From contig VGVH01000001.1 in NCBI GenBank assembly GCA_016874095.1, positions 62,001 through 126,000 on the forward strand: a stretch of 64,000 nucleotides of DNA, in the 5' to 3' direction. This document shows positions 27,227 to 35,778 of the stretch, piece by piece (positions within the stretch are counted from its first letter, which is position 1; each line of letters opens with the position of its first letter). Both the position numbers and the translations under genes were made by a program. The notes under the pieces were generated by a model. The model was not told the origin of the DNA and made no database searches. It was given only the letters and a program-made list of their open reading frames with translations. The DNA comes from Gammaproteobacteria bacterium (GTDB lineage Bacteria; Pseudomonadota; Gammaproteobacteria; Steroidobacterales; GCA-2729495).

Positions 27227-28162
27227 ATGGCGTGGCTGGTAGCAGATGTGGGTGGGACCTGGAGCCGCTGCGGCCTCGCGGCGGACGGGGCCCTGATCGG
27301 CACGCCGGCCGTGTTCCCCAACGCCGAATTTCCGGGTCTTGCAGAACTGCTCGAGTCGTACCTCTCGGGCCTGCCGCCTGCGACCAGGCCGCGGCACGCC
27401 GCACTCGGCATTGCCGGGCCAGTCGGCAGCGACGAGATCCGCATGCTCAACCGTGGATGGAGTCTGTCGCTGCGCGCCCTCGGCGCGGGTCTCGCGATGG
27501 ATGTCATCGCTGCGATCAACGACTTCGAGGCCGTTGCCTGGTCACTGCCTGCGCTGCGGCCGCAGGCACTCGCAGCTGTCGGAAACGGCAGCGCCATTGC
27601 GGGAGCCCCCTGTGTCGCGATCGGACCGGGAACCGGGCTTGGCGTGGCTGCCCTGGTGCAACAAGGTCGCGTTGTCGTTGGCGGCGAGGGCGGGCATGTC
27701 ACGCTGCCGGCGCAGGACGAGGCAGAAGAACGGATCGTGCGCCTCGCCCGCGAGCGCTACGGACACTGCTCGGCCGAGCGGATCGTCTCGGGTCCCGGGC
27801 TGTCGTTCCTGCACGAGGCGATGCACGGGGTGCCCGCCGTCACGGCCGAGGAGATCGGCCGCCGTCACGAAGCCGGTGACGCTGCAGCGGTCGCGACTAT
27901 CAGGCAGTTCTTCCGGTTCCTCGGCACGGTCGCCGGGAATGCGGCGCTGACATTCTGCGCGACCGGAGGCGTCTACATCGCGGGCGGCATCGCGCCGCGC
28001 TATGTCGATGCGCTGCGCGACTCCGGGTTTCGCGAGCGTTTCGTTGCAAAGGGCCGCTACCGCGAATACCTGGAGGCGGTGCCAACCTGGGTCGTGACCG
28101 CCGGGGACCCGGCGCTTACCGGCCTGGCGCGCTACGCCGCATCGCGCGAGGTTGTCGGCTGA
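27227..28162 (+). CDS. glk: Glucokinase (Glk family)
   Basis: Predicted 311 aa. It phosphorylates glucose with ATP. ADVGGTWSRCGLA is the N-terminal phosphate-binding motif, INDFEAVAWSLPAL carries the catalytic Asn-Asp, IGPGTGLGVAAL and GGEGGHVTL with the sugar-binding Glu-Gly-Gly-His follow, and CATGGVYIAGGIAPR is the C-terminal adenosine motif. ATG 27227 is 23 bases after the terminator T-tract and has no Shine-Dalgarno; TAGACT (27214-27219) 7 bases before ATG may drive a leaderless transcript. Confidence 0.93.
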   Translation: MAWLVADVGGTWSRCGLAADGALIGTPAVFPNAEFPGLAELLESYLSGLPPATRPRHAALGIAGPVGSDEIRMLNRGWSLSLRALGAGLAMDVIAAINDFEAVAWSLPALRPQALAAVGNGSAIAGAPCVAIGPGTGLGVAALVQQGRVVVGGEGGHVTLPAQDEAEERIVRLARERYGHCSAERIVSGPGLSFLHEAMHGVPAVTAEEIGRRHEAGDAAAVATIRQFFRFLGTVAGNAALTFCATGGVYIAGGIAPRYVDALRDSGFRERFVAKGRYREYLEAVPTWVVTAGDPALTGLARYAASREVVG

Positions 28163-28168
28163 CAGCCG

Positions 28169-28669
28169 TCACAGGCGCCCGAGGAACCGCCCGAAAATCG
28201 CACCGACCTCTGCGAGGTTGTCGGTCAGCCTGTGGTCGCCGTCGATCAGTACCAACTGCGCCCGCTGACGGGACGCGTAGCGCACGCTGTCTTCCCAGGG
28301 CACGACGTCGTCGCGCCAGCCGTGCACGATGGTGGTCGGGCAGCTCGCCGGGGGCGGAACGTACTGCTCATAGCCAGGCACGTAGAACGCCGGTGCCATG
28401 AGGAAGAGCCCCGCGACGGACAGCTCCGCGGCGACAGCCGCCGCGACGAATCCACCCATGCTGCTGCCGGCCAGTGCCATCGGCCGGCCGTAGCTATGTG
28501 CGTAAGAGCGCAATTTCGCCACGCGCTCGAGCGGGTCGTCGATGCCTTGGTAATCGAGCGATTCGACCGTCCAGCCGCCGGCGCGCGCGACGCCGGCCAG
28601 CGCGCGGATCTTGGTGCCCCAGGGCCCGCTTTCCTTGCCATGCGAAAAACAGATGTGGCGTTCGTTCAT
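28169..28669 (-). CDS. Small alpha/beta hydrolase
   Basis: Predicted 166 aa. Begins with FSHGKESGPWGTKI; nucleophile elbow GSSMGG, acid in HGWRDDVVPWE and histidine in IDGDHRLTDN make a full catalytic triad. Similar short hydrolases (YqiA/YcfP-like esterases) have no firmly known substrate. ATG overlaps the stop of the alkyltransferase-like gene as ATGA. Confidence 0.8.
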   Translation of the reverse strand: MNERHICFSHGKESGPWGTKIRALAGVARAGGWTVESLDYQGIDDPLERVAKLRSYAHSYGRPMALAGSSMGGFVAAAVAAELSVAGLFLMAPAFYVPGYEQYVPPPASCPTTIVHGWRDDVVPWEDSVRYASRQRAQLVLIDGDHRLTDNLAEVGAIFGRFLGRL

Positions 28670-29037
28670 CGACCGGCCTTGCGTTTTCGCGCTGGCGGCG
28701 GCCCCCACAGCAATTCGTCCAGGTCGGCGTTGCGACAGCCGAAGTAGCGCGGCGGTACCCGGCCGTCGATGACCGTGACGCCCTCCTCGCGCAGGCGCCG
28801 CACCTGCTCGCGAAAGCCGCGCGACCCAGGTGGCAGCGAGATGCGGCCGGCGGAATTGATGACCCGATGCCAGGGCACTTCCGTGCCGCAGCCGGCGAGC
28901 GCGCGCCCGACGAGCCGCGCACCGCGCGGCAGTCCGGCCCGGGCGGCGACTTCTCCGTAGCTCGCCACACTGCCGGCCGGAATCGTCGCGACCGCAGTGA
29001 GTATGCGTTCCGCGCGCTGGCGGCTCGTTTCCATCAC
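28666..29037 (-). CDS. Alkyltransferase-like protein (ATL), MGMT family
   Basis: Predicted 123 aa. The helix-turn-helix and Arg finger of O6-alkylguanine transferases are visible (GSVASYGEVAARAGLPRGAR, VGRALAGC), but the alkyl-acceptor motif PCHRV is PWHRVI: Trp replaces the reactive Cys. This defines ATL proteins, which bind O6-alkylguanine lesions and hand them to nucleotide excision repair rather than repair them directly. It is coupled to the small hydrolase downstream. Confidence 0.9.
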   Translation of the reverse strand: MMETSRQRAERILTAVATIPAGSVASYGEVAARAGLPRGARLVGRALAGCGTEVPWHRVINSAGRISLPPGSRGFREQVRRLREEGVTVIDGRVPPRYFGCRNADLDELLWGPPPARKRKAGR

Positions 29038-29041
29038 GGCG

Positions 29042-29395
29042 ATGGTAGCGCGGGATCGTGAAGCGCGTGCTTCTCCCGGCCACGCCGTTGCAGCAGATTC
29101 GCCGGCGATGCGGCGCGGCGATCTTGTCGGGCGCGTGAACCTGGCTGCCGTGCCGTTGCGCTCCGGCGACAGCCTGTTCCTGCAGTGCAGCGCCGCGGAA
29201 ATCGAAACGCTTGGCGGCAGCGGCGAATTCGAGGACGCGCGCGAGATCGGCGAAACGGAACTGCGCGGGACTTACCGGCTGCAGGAGCGACTCTTCGCGG
29301 TGCGTGTACCGCGCGACTCGGCTCTGGGCGGCCAGAGGCTGGTCGTGTTCGCCGTGGCGATGACGCTGACGGCGCTCTTCTGGCCCCTGCGCTAG
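29042..29395 (+). CDS. Short protein with RCK-C (TrkA-C)-like segment, possible transporter remnant
   Basis: About 117 aa from ATG 29042 (ATG 29108 is an alternative). The stretch LAAVPLRSGDSLFLQCSAAE resembles the end of a TrkA-C domain, and ERLFAVRVPRDSALGGQ the start of a second; a single hydrophobic segment (VVFAVAMTLTALFWPL) closes the protein. In SLC13/DASS-type permeases two such domains lie between membrane halves, so this may be a leftover piece of one. It may also be an independent small protein. Weak assignment. Confidence 0.4.
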   Translation: MVARDREARASPGHAVAADSPAMRRGDLVGRVNLAAVPLRSGDSLFLQCSAAEIETLGGSGEFEDAREIGETELRGTYRLQERLFAVRVPRDSALGGQRLVVFAVAMTLTALFWPLR

Positions 29396-29408
29396 ACGCG
29401 CGGCCCCG

Positions 29409-30041
29409 TCAGCCTAGCGATGCCCCAACGGCGCGACGGCCGCGCCATTGCAAGACCACCACCAGCAGCGTGCCGGCCACCAGCACCAGCAACCAGAACG
29501 CATGGCGACCCTCGATCAGCTGGAACACGACGCCGTGCGCGACGCTCAGGCTGAACACGATATAGGCCCGACGCTGTATGCGCTTCCATCGCTCGCGGCC
29601 GAAGCGACGCAGCGCGCGGTCGTTTGAGATCGCCAGCAACCACAGGAACAGCAGGCCGATCGCGTAACCGGCGAGTATCGACCCCGTGCCTACCCAGCCG
29701 GCCCAGCCGGGCAGTGGATCTTCGGGTGGCCCGGTGATGTAGTCGCGGAAGTACGCCGGGCTCATGACAACGCCTGTAGCTGCGTACAGATGCACGATGC
29801 CGGTAAGCCCCGACCAGATGCCCAGGTCGCGGCGCAAAACGTTGTTGAGCAACGGCTGCCCGCGACGCAGGACGTTCAGCGGTCCGATCGCGAGCGCCGC
29901 ACAGAGCAGCACGAAGCAGATCCACGCCGTGGCGAGGCTCAGACGGTCGGGCGCCGCAGCGGCCGGGCCGGCGAACCACGCCAGTGCCGCTGTGGCGCCG
30001 CTCGCGGTAGCCAGGGCCAGGTGACGGAGTGCGCGGCTCAC
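29409..30041 (-). CDS. Ferric-reductase-like transmembrane protein
   Basis: Predicted 210 aa with about six transmembrane helices. Haem-type histidines appear in GLTGIVHLYAATGV and FSLSVAHGVVFQLI, with RRDLGIWSGL and ERWKRIQRRAYIVFSL between them, as in the ferric-reductase-like/MsrQ (YedZ) superfamily. Such proteins carry electrons across the membrane on haem b. It precedes no obvious partner; a quinone oxidoreductase gene lies 12 bases upstream on the same strand. Confidence 0.75.
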   Translation of the reverse strand: MSRALRHLALATASGATAALAWFAGPAAAAPDRLSLATAWICFVLLCAALAIGPLNVLRRGQPLLNNVLRRDLGIWSGLTGIVHLYAATGVVMSPAYFRDYITGPPEDPLPGWAGWVGTGSILAGYAIGLLFLWLLAISNDRALRRFGRERWKRIQRRAYIVFSLSVAHGVVFQLIEGRHAFWLLVLVAGTLLVVVLQWRGRRAVGASLG

Positions 30042-30053
30042 CTCGGCCAGGCC

Positions 30054-31022
30054 TCAGGGCAGCAGCAGCGTCGAGCCAGTCGTGCGCCGCGATTCGAGCG
30101 CGCGGTGCGCGTCGGCGGCAGCCGCAAGCGGAAACGTCTGCCCGACATGAACGTGGAGCACGCCGCGGGCGATGAGGTCGAACAATTCCCCGGTGCCGGC
30201 GAGCAGTTCCTCCCGCGTGCCGATGAAATCGAACAACGACGGACGGGTGATGTACAACGAACCGCGTTTCGACAGCTCCAGCGGCGAAAACGGTTCGACC
30301 GGACCGGAGGCATTGCCGTAGCTCACCATGACCCCGTGGCGGCGCAGGCAGTCGAGCGACTGGATGAACGTGGCACACCCCACCGAATCGTAGGCTGCCG
30401 CAACGCCGCCACCTGACAGCGCGCGCACGCGAGCGACGAATTGCGGATCGTCCGCCAGCACGACCTCGGCGCAGCCGTTGGCCCGTGCAAGCGCGGCTTT
30501 TTCCTCCGATCCGGCAACGCCGATGACCCGCACGCCCAGGTGCCGCGCCCACTGCGACAGCAGCAGCCCGACGCCACCGGCCGCCGCGTAGGAGAGCACC
30601 GTGTCACCGGGCCGGACCGGATAGCTGCGCCGGAGCAGGTACCAGGCAGTCAGGCCCTTCAGCATGCTGGCCGCTGCTGCCTGGTCAGACACCTGGTCGG
30701 GCAGCTTCACGATTTTCTCGGCTGGCATCACGCGCTCGGTGGCATAGGCACCCGGCGGCGGACTGCAGTAGGTGGCGCGGTCACCGGCCTGCAGGCCTGC
30801 CACTCCGGCGCCGACCGCAGTCACTACACCAGCGGCCTCGAGGCCGAGCCCGGCGGGAAAACCGATTGGATACAGGCCGGAGCGATGGTAGGTGTCGATG
30901 TAGTTGAGGCCTACGGCCGTCTGCCGCAGCAAGACCTGGCCCGGACCCGCGACCGGCGCCGGCGCCTCGCGCCACTGCAGTACCTCGGGCCCGCCACAAC
31001 GATCGATCTGGATCAGCCTCAT
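30054..31022 (-). CDS. Quinone oxidoreductase (MDR superfamily, zinc-free)
   Basis: Predicted 322 aa, typical of QorA. VGLNYIDTYHRSGLYP near residue 40 and the NADPH loop AAAGGVGLLLSQWARHLG are diagnostic; zinc-binding cysteines of alcohol dehydrogenases are absent. It reduces quinones with NADPH in the cytoplasm. Possibly co-transcribed with the ferric-reductase-like gene. Divergent from the FAD oxidoreductase by 95 bases. Confidence 0.92.
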   Translation of the reverse strand: MRLIQIDRCGGPEVLQWREAPAPVAGPGQVLLRQTAVGLNYIDTYHRSGLYPIGFPAGLGLEAAGVVTAVGAGVAGLQAGDRATYCSPPPGAYATERVMPAEKIVKLPDQVSDQAAAASMLKGLTAWYLLRRSYPVRPGDTVLSYAAAGGVGLLLSQWARHLGVRVIGVAGSEEKAALARANGCAEVVLADDPQFVARVRALSGGGVAAAYDSVGCATFIQSLDCLRRHGVMVSYGNASGPVEPFSPLELSKRGSLYITRPSLFDFIGTREELLAGTGELFDLIARGVLHVHVGQTFPLAAAADAHRALESRRTTGSTLLLP

Positions 31023-31078
31023 GAGTCGTGCCTCTGCATTCTGGTGCCCGCGCCGGCGAGGCGCACGCCGCGCGCGAG

Positions 31079-31084
31079 TATAAT
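31079..31084 (+). promoter_or_regulatory. Consensus -10 box upstream of FAD oxidoreductase gene
   Basis: TATAAT at 31079-31084 is a perfect -10 hexamer in a GC-rich context, 33 bases before ATG 31118. No matching -35 hexamer is evident at 16-18 bases, so it may need an activator. Confidence 0.5.
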
Positions 31085-31117
31085 CCCGGCTCCGAGAGCG
31101 AGAACAATCCGCCCGAT

Positions 31118-32347
31118 ATGCCCGATTCCGTCGTCATCGCCGGCGCAGGCCAGGCGGCCGCTCAGGCGATCATTTCCCTGCGTCAGGGCGGTTTCGGCGA
31201 CGACATCGTGCTGGTCGGCGACGAGCCCTGGCTCCCCTACCAGCGCCCGCCGCTGTCGAAGAAATTTCTGGCGGGTGAAATCGGGACCGAGCGGCTGTAC
31301 CTGCGCCCTGCGCAGTACTACGCCGACCACCGCGTCGACCTGCGGCTGGGCGAGCGCATCGAGGCGATCGATCCGGCTGCCCGCAGCGTGCGCGTGGGCG
31401 GGCGCACACTCGCCTACGGCAGGCTGATACTCGCCACCGGCAGCCAGGTGCGGCGCGTGAACATCCCGGGCGCCGAGCTGCCGTTCGTGCATTACCTGCG
31501 CTCCATCGACGACGTGCGCGGCATCCAGTCGGGGTTCACGCCGGGTGCGCGACTCGTCGTCGTCGGCGGTGGCTACATCGGGCTCGAGGTGGCGGCGGTG
31601 GCGGTCAGCGCCGGACTCGATGTCACTGTCGTCGAAATCGCCGAGCGGGTGATGGCACGCGTGGTCGCCCCGCCGGTGTCGCGTTTCTACGAGGAAGCGC
31701 ATCGCGCCGCCGGCGTGAAGATCCGGCTCGGCTGCGGCGTGAACGCGATTCGGCGCACGGCGCACGGCGCCGAAGTGGTCTGCTCCAGCGGACCGCCGCT
31801 GCCAGCCGACCTGGTTGTCGTCGGCGTCGGAATCCTCCCGGTGACCGCGCTCGCGGAGGCCGCGGGGCTTCAGTGCGCGAACGGCATCGTCGTGGACGAG
31901 CACTGCCGGACGAGCGACCCACACATCTACGCTGCCGGTGATTGCACCAACCACCCGAACAGCCTGCTTGGTCGTCGCCTGCGACTGGAATCCGTACACA
32001 ACGCCACGGAGCAGGGAAAGACTGCCGCCATGGCCATCCTCGGCAAGGCCGAGCCCTACGCGCAAATACCCTGGTTCTGGTCCGACCAGTACGACCTCAA
32101 GCTGCAGATGACAGGGCTTTCGGATGATTACACAGCAATGACCATCCGCGGCACCCCGGAGTCACGCAGCTTCGCCGCGTTCTATTTCTCGGGCGACAGG
32201 CTGATCGCCGTGCACGCGATAAACATGGCGCGGGAGTTCATGCTGTCGAAGAAACTGATCGCGGACGGCGCAAGACTTAGCCGCGATGCGGTTGCCGACA
32301 CGGGCCGTCCGTTCAAGGAGATCGCGGACGCTGCGTTCGAGCGCTGA
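31118..32347 (+). CDS. FAD-dependent ferredoxin/rubredoxin reductase-type oxidoreductase
   Basis: Predicted 409 aa. FAD-binding VVIAGAGQAAAQAI, the family motif PYQRPPLSKKFLAGE, LILATGSQVRR, the NAD-binding VVVGGGYIGLEVAAVA, and IYAAGDCTNH are present, with a C-terminal reductase domain including SVHNATEQGK. This is the class that supplies electrons to ferredoxins for Rieske oxygenases and P450s (BphA4, putidaredoxin reductase). It is the only such reductase in the window and could serve the TetR-Rieske oxygenase 22 kb away, though nothing in the sequence shows that link. Confidence 0.92.
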   Translation: MPDSVVIAGAGQAAAQAIISLRQGGFGDDIVLVGDEPWLPYQRPPLSKKFLAGEIGTERLYLRPAQYYADHRVDLRLGERIEAIDPAARSVRVGGRTLAYGRLILATGSQVRRVNIPGAELPFVHYLRSIDDVRGIQSGFTPGARLVVVGGGYIGLEVAAVAVSAGLDVTVVEIAERVMARVVAPPVSRFYEEAHRAAGVKIRLGCGVNAIRRTAHGAEVVCSSGPPLPADLVVVGVGILPVTALAEAAGLQCANGIVVDEHCRTSDPHIYAAGDCTNHPNSLLGRRLRLESVHNATEQGKTAAMAILGKAEPYAQIPWFWSDQYDLKLQMTGLSDDYTAMTIRGTPESRSFAAFYFSGDRLIAVHAINMAREFMLSKKLIADGARLSRDAVADTGRPFKEIADAAFER

Positions 32348-32353
32348 GAGGCG

Positions 32354-32998
32354 CTACTCGATCGAGAAGTGCAGTTGGCGCAGGCCTGAGAATTCGTCCG
32401 CAGACACCGGCGAGGGAGAGAACTCCTCGCGAAACACGCCGGACTTTCCGGCGAACTCGCCGCTGCCGGCCACGAGACGCGGCTCCCTGCCGCGAGGCAC
32501 CGGCGGCAGCGGATAGCGCGAGGCGCCCGGAACGAACCCGCGGCCTCGCGCCGCGGACCAGGATCCGTCGCGCAGTGGCGCCCAGAAATTCTCCGATCCG
32601 TTCAGTTGCAGCGAACCGCGGCCCGGCCAGACGATGTTCCACGCGGTTGTGACGCCCAGGCGCGCACGCAGCAGGTTGTTTCCGGGCGCGACCGCCGAGA
32701 ATCTCACGCCGAGGGCGGACGGTGAGCCCGCCTCGCCGCTCATCACGACGAGTTCCGCCCGTGCATGACGTATGCCAGGGTCGACGAACGCAGCGCTGCT
32801 GTCGGCGGTCAGGCCGAGCAGCCGCGCCGGGCGAAGCGCCATGCCGATGTGGCCCGCACTCTCCCAGCCCAGGGTGCTCACGGCACCGGAAAGCGCCACG
32901 GGCTTCTGGTCGAAGAAGCTCAGTGGATTGAGCAACAGCAGCCCGCTGCCGAGGAGAAGCCCGATCAGGAAACCGGCGGCTCCGGCAAGGCGATTCAT
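32354..32998 (-). CDS. Membrane-anchored hypothetical protein (paired, second)
   Basis: Predicted 214 aa. I do not recognise the family. One N-terminal transmembrane anchor (AGFLIGLLLGSGLLLLNP) precedes an extracytoplasmic domain with GRGSLQLNG and a late motif GSGEFAGKSGVFREE. ATG overlaps the stop of the upstream gene as ATGA. The late motif also appears in that upstream gene, so the two look like ancient duplicates. Confidence 0.7.
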   Translation of the reverse strand: MNRLAGAAGFLIGLLLGSGLLLLNPLSFFDQKPVALSGAVSTLGWESAGHIGMALRPARLLGLTADSSAAFVDPGIRHARAELVVMSGEAGSPSALGVRFSAVAPGNNLLRARLGVTTAWNIVWPGRGSLQLNGSENFWAPLRDGSWSAARGRGFVPGASRYPLPPVPRGREPRLVAGSGEFAGKSGVFREEFSPSPVSADEFSGLRQLHFSIE

Positions 32999-33669
32999 CC
33001 ACCCTCCAGCACGGTGCGCGTATTGATCGTGATGCGTCCGCTGCTGCGGCCATCGGCCGGTTCACCTTCCACAGACCATGCCTCGTCGTAGCGACCGGTA
33101 AATCCCGCGAACTCCTCCGCGCCGCCCATCACACGCCCGCCGCCGCGGTCCGCATCGGTGGTGATGCTGACCTGCGGCCCGGCCGACCAGAATCCCACGC
33201 GGTCCGCTGCCGCAGTGACTGCGCCGCCGGCATCGGCAGCAGCGGCGATGTCGATCGCGTTTTCCTGCTGCAGGTGCAGTGTGCCCCGGCTCGGGATGAA
33301 CAGCATCCAGTCGCTGGCCTGGACTCCCCCGCCGCCAGGCGCCGAGCGGCGGTACGTCGAACGGCTTGCGAGTCCGATCACGTTGCCGGACACGTCGCGC
33401 AGCCGAAACAGCTCGACGGATGCGCTGCCTGCGGCCGTCGACATCAGCGCGACGCCGTCGCCCGTAGCGAGACCGGGAGGCGTTACGCCCGGACCGATGC
33501 GGTCTTGCGGCCACTGGATGATGAAGGCTTCTTCGCGGCCACCGTCCGGCACGACACCGATGATCGAACGGTAGCGCGTATTGACCGGCAACGGCAGGAA
33601 CGCCGCGGCGACGATGACCGCCAGGATACCCAGCAGGATGCAGGAATAGAACGCTCGGGTCACCGCCAC
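32995..33669 (-). CDS. Membrane-anchored hypothetical protein (paired, first)
   Basis: Predicted 224 aa, unknown family. An N-terminal anchor (FYSCILLGILAVIVAAAFLP) is followed by a beta-rich extracytoplasmic domain with PSRGTLHLQQE and a late GGAEEFAGFTGRYDEAW motif that parallels the downstream gene. It lies 69 bases after gshA on the same strand and overlaps the second hypothetical gene by 4 bases, so the pair probably acts together. Confidence 0.7.
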   Translation of the reverse strand: MAVTRAFYSCILLGILAVIVAAAFLPLPVNTRYRSIIGVVPDGGREEAFIIQWPQDRIGPGVTPPGLATGDGVALMSTAAGSASVELFRLRDVSGNVIGLASRSTYRRSAPGGGGVQASDWMLFIPSRGTLHLQQENAIDIAAAADAGGAVTAAADRVGFWSAGPQVSITTDADRGGGRVMGGAEEFAGFTGRYDEAWSVEGEPADGRSSGRITINTRTVLEGG

Positions 33670-33738
33670 TACCCAAAGCCAGACCGCCCGCAGCAGATCT
33701 TAATTCGTGCCGGCGTCACCGGACAACACGCTGGTGCC

Positions 33739-35310
33739 TCAGGCCAAGTAGGCGGCGAGGTACTCTTCGAAGGGCAGGGTGTCGTGCTCCTCTATCCAGC
33801 ACTGGCGATCGAGCGATGCCTGCGCCTCCACCTCGAGCAAGGCATAGTGCTCGTTGCCGGCATTGCCGAGCGCCAGCAACTCGGCCTTGTGCCGGCGCGC
33901 GAGGTCCAGCCCGAAGTCTGCCGCGGACATGCGGCTCGCGCGTATATCGACCAGCAACTGCGCGGAAGGTGTGCGATCCGGCTCGCGCAGGCGCGCCTCG
34001 CACTCGAGGAGCGCAGCGGTGTATTTCCCCGTCGAAGAATCGAGCAGTTCGGCGACGCGACGCATGTCGCGCAGCGATTCCAGGCCCCATTCCCGCATCG
34101 AGACCGCCACGCCGTCGCGCTGCAACTGCAGGCCTGGCTCCCGTCCGCGATGGGCCACCAGTCCGTGGTTGTGGTCGATGGTGGCCTGTTCCTCCGGATA
34201 TTCCGGCGGGCTCGGCGCGAACAGGCAGTAAAGCAGGAAAATCTCCGAAAACCGCAGCGCTGTGTCGCTGACGCCGGTTGCTGCGTAGGGATCCAGATCC
34301 AGCGTGCGCAGCTCGACGTACTCCACGCCACCACGCCGCAATGCTGCTGTCGGGCGTTCGCCGCTCAGGGCCGAGCGCTTCGGGCGGATCGTGCTGTAGA
34401 ACTCCGCCTCGATCTGCAGCAGATTGCCGCTGAGCTGCCTGTATTCACCGTCGGCGAACACTCCGATCTTCTCAAATGGCGGATGCGGGGTGCGGATGGC
34501 GTGCGTCAGGTCGTTGACGTACTCGTCGAGGGAGTTCGGCGATACCAACAGGGCGGTCTTTCTTTCGTTCCGGTAGCCGATTTCGCTCATCCGCAACGAT
34601 GTTGCGTACGGCGCATACCAGGACTCGTCGTCGAACTCGTCGAGCCCGGCTTTGCCCTGCGGCAGGAAGCACTTGCAGACTGCAGGCGACGCGCCGAACA
34701 GGTACAGAAGCAGCCAATCCAGGCGTCGCACGTTGCGAACGACGGCGAGATAGGCCGCCGACTTCATGTCGGCGATCGGTGCAGCGGAACGCCCGAGATC
34801 CGCCTGGAAAGCCCAGTACGCATCCGGCAGCGAAAAATTGAAATGCACGCCTGCGATCGCCTGCATGTAGCGGCCATAGCGATGCCAGAGCCCATGGCGG
34901 TAGACGGACTTGAAGCGGCCTGCGTTCGAAGTGCCATAGCGCGCGATCGGAATGTCGAGCTCGCCGCGCAGCCGGCAGGGCATCGACAGTGGCCAGAGCA
35001 GCTCGTCGCCCAGGCCGCTCACCGAGAACTGGTGGATGTCGCGCAGGAATCCCGCGGTGGAATCGATGTCAGGCTGCGCCGGGGTGATCAGCTCGAGCAG
35101 GGCTTCGGAGTAATCCGTCGTTATGTAGCGGTTGGTAAGGGCGGAGCCGAGCGATTCGGGGTGCCCGGTCTGGGCAATGAAGCCCTCGGGCGTGACCCGC
35201 AGGCATTCCCGCTCGACACCGCGCAGGCCGCCGTTCAGCAGGCCCGGATCGCGGGCCGCTGCCAGGGCTGACAGGCGCTTATCGAACAGCCGACTCACCG
35301 GATCCAGCAT
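33739..35310 (-). CDS. gshA: Glutamate-cysteine ligase
   Basis: Predicted 523 aa, the length of gammaproteobacterial GshA. It makes gamma-glutamylcysteine, the first step to glutathione. GGLRGVERECLRVTPEG, TTDYSEALLELITP, GVHFNFSLPDAYW (metal/substrate residues) and YVELRTLDLDPYAATGV are typical. A downstream role for glutathione in this window is suggested by the GST gene at 58.5 kb. Confidence 0.96.
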   Translation of the reverse strand: MLDPVSRLFDKRLSALAAARDPGLLNGGLRGVERECLRVTPEGFIAQTGHPESLGSALTNRYITTDYSEALLELITPAQPDIDSTAGFLRDIHQFSVSGLGDELLWPLSMPCRLRGELDIPIARYGTSNAGRFKSVYRHGLWHRYGRYMQAIAGVHFNFSLPDAYWAFQADLGRSAAPIADMKSAAYLAVVRNVRRLDWLLLYLFGASPAVCKCFLPQGKAGLDEFDDESWYAPYATSLRMSEIGYRNERKTALLVSPNSLDEYVNDLTHAIRTPHPPFEKIGVFADGEYRQLSGNLLQIEAEFYSTIRPKRSALSGERPTAALRRGGVEYVELRTLDLDPYAATGVSDTALRFSEIFLLYCLFAPSPPEYPEEQATIDHNHGLVAHRGREPGLQLQRDGVAVSMREWGLESLRDMRRVAELLDSSTGKYTAALLECEARLREPDRTPSAQLLVDIRASRMSAADFGLDLARRHKAELLALGNAGNEHYALLEVEAQASLDRQCWIEEHDTLPFEEYLAAYLA

Positions 35311-35430
35311 CCTTCGCTAGCAGACGGCCGGTCGCCACAGTGGCGCCAGACCCGCAAGGTTACACGGCCACCATGCCGGACAGAACACGGAGTCCCGCCG
35401 GGAACCGGCTGCCAAGGGGAGCGGTCTACC

Positions 35431-35775
35431 TTGCTCATCGGTCACGTCGGCTGCCAGAGCCGCATAGTCAAGGAAGGCGACCCACAGGCAAAAGTGCCGC
35501 ACTACTGCGGCGAACCGGTCGCCACCCTGCGGCGGGTCATCTACCGCAGCAGTATTCCGCACGGCCCCCATGGTCGGCGCATCGTCGTTGCCGGCGGCGG
35601 CACTCGGGTTGATATCGGCCGGGAGGAACTCGCGGTTCACCGCCACTCTGTCGTCGAAGTACTCGTCGAGTAATGGACCTACAACCTCGGGCTCCACAAG
35701 CTGATGCGCATCGTGCGCTTGGAGAACGTACTCGTGACCGACATCAACGCTCTCAGCTACGGCTACCGGCAATAG
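35431..35775 (+). pseudogene. Broken DUF2845-type gene
   Basis: The frame from about 35431 encodes CQSRIVKEGDPQAKVPHYCG, EPVATLRR and EVLVE, then TAA (35671-35673), then WTYNLGLHKLMRIVRLENV and LSYGYRQ to TAG 35775. Together these match the DUF2845 pattern (C-SR-V-EGD...CGEP...EEWTYN-G...L-R-RFENG...GYG). A single substitution in a Glu codon explains the internal stop, and the expected signal peptide is not found upstream (only a TTG at 35431). The gene appears decayed. DUF2845 function is unknown. Confidence 0.7.
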
Positions 35776-35778
35776 CCC

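Noticed and set aside
35317-35772. A 151-codon minus-strand frame opposite the broken DUF2845 gene
   Set aside because: The + strand carries a recognisable family pattern; the minus frame has none.
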